Origin: Actinomycetales bacterium
GTDB taxonomy: Bacteria; Actinomycetota; Actinomycetes; Actinomycetales; Cellulomonadaceae
Assembly: GCA_015655615.1 (NCBI GenBank)
Contig: JAATES010000299.1
Span: 1 to 14,679, forward strand
DNA length: 14,679 bases
Direction of reading: 5' to 3'
Shown: in pieces, positions 14,357-14,679 of the stretch
How positions within the stretch are numbered: the stretch's first letter is position 1
Layout of the letters: every line of letters starts with the position of its first letter
The notes under the pieces: model-generated
What the model saw: the letters and a program-made list of their open reading frames with translations, nothing else
The model's database searches: none
Told to the model about the DNA's origin: nothing
Position numbers and translations under genes: made by a program

Positions 14357-14679
14357 GTGACTCATCCGCCGTCCGTCAACGATTCCCCGGCGCCCACCGG
14401 ACCCCCCACCGCCGCCTCGGGCACCGAGGACTGGCCTGCGCCGTCAGCTCCCGCGTCGGGCGTTCGGGCCACCGTGAACGTGCCAGGGTCCAAATCGCTC
14501 ACCAACAGGTACCTGGTGCTGGCGGCATTGTCTGCGGGACAGGGGACCATCCGCGGTGCCTTGCGCAGCCGGGACACCGACCTCATGGCGAAGGCGCTGC
14601 GCACCCTCGGGGCAGACATCGCCGAAGGTGAGTCGGAGGACGTGTGGCACGTCTCGCCTCCTGCCGGATTCCGAGGCGA
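14357..14679 (+). CDS. aroA: 3-phosphoshikimate 1-carboxyvinyltransferase (EPSP synthase), N-terminal fragment
   Basis: The frame from GTG 14357 stays open to the window edge (107 complete codons). After about 38 low-complexity Pro/Ser/Ala residues it reads [20 protein letters not shown], the first strand and substrate-binding PGSKSxTNR motif of EPSP synthase, where the Lys contacts phosphoenolpyruvate and shikimate-3-phosphate. The segment [19 protein letters not shown] follows as expected. The enzyme joins phosphoenolpyruvate to shikimate-3-phosphate in the cytosolic shikimate pathway. The start looks leaderless; it could begin at a later codon, since the leading Pro/Ser-rich residues are not part of the fold. 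The C-terminal three quarters lie outside the window. Confidence 0.93.
   Translation, partial: MTHPPSVNDSPAPTGPPTAASGTEDWPAPSAPASGVRATVNVPGSKSLTNRYLVLAALSAGQGTIRGALRSRDTDLMAKALRTLGADIAEGESEDVWHVSPPAGFRG

Overview
The window is high-GC DNA from an actinomycete. The gene set and order (whiB7 – uvrD2 – mycoredoxin – nudC – kinase-like gene – adnB/adnA – DoxX – aroA) match a conserved actinobacterial neighbourhood that in Mycobacterium runs whiB7, uvrD2, mrx1, nudC, adnB, adnA. The DoxX–aroA right end and the YgjP/ThiF left end look more like Micrococcales. I do not assign a genus.

Layout, left to right. The N-terminus of a YgjP-type metallopeptidase runs off the left edge on the minus strand (1-80). 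A ThiF/E1-like protein follows on the plus strand (264-1349). On the minus strand lie whiB7 (1448-1714), its roughly 320-nt leader with promoter, leader reading frame, antiterminator and intrinsic terminator (1715-2084), and uvrD2 (2158-4266). Mycoredoxin (plus, 4344-4610) converges on nudC (minus, start preferred at 5633). A degenerate phosphotransferase with a repetitive acidic tail (plus, 5727-6893) overlaps the 3' end of adnB by 12 bp. adnA and adnB (minus, 13657 to 6882) are translationally coupled through an ATGA overlap. A DoxX-like membrane protein (plus) and the first 107 codons of aroA (plus) close the window.

Functions. The region combines DNA-break processing (AdnAB, UvrD2), redox repair with mycothiol (mycoredoxin), NAD(H)/NAD-capped RNA turnover (NudC) and the WhiB7 response to ribosome-targeting antibiotics. 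There is no mobile element, CRISPR array, tRNA or rRNA. The window is mostly ordinary conserved chromosome.

The most interesting signals are regulatory or degenerative. The whiB7 leader can be folded by eye into three competing hairpins, with a leader ORF running through the terminator. The kinase-like protein next to adnB has lost the catalytic Asp of its HxD loop. UvrD2 lacks the tetracysteine motif known from mycobacterial UvrD2. Three GTG-start genes each have a TANNNT hexamer exactly 6 nt upstream, the pattern of leaderless transcription.
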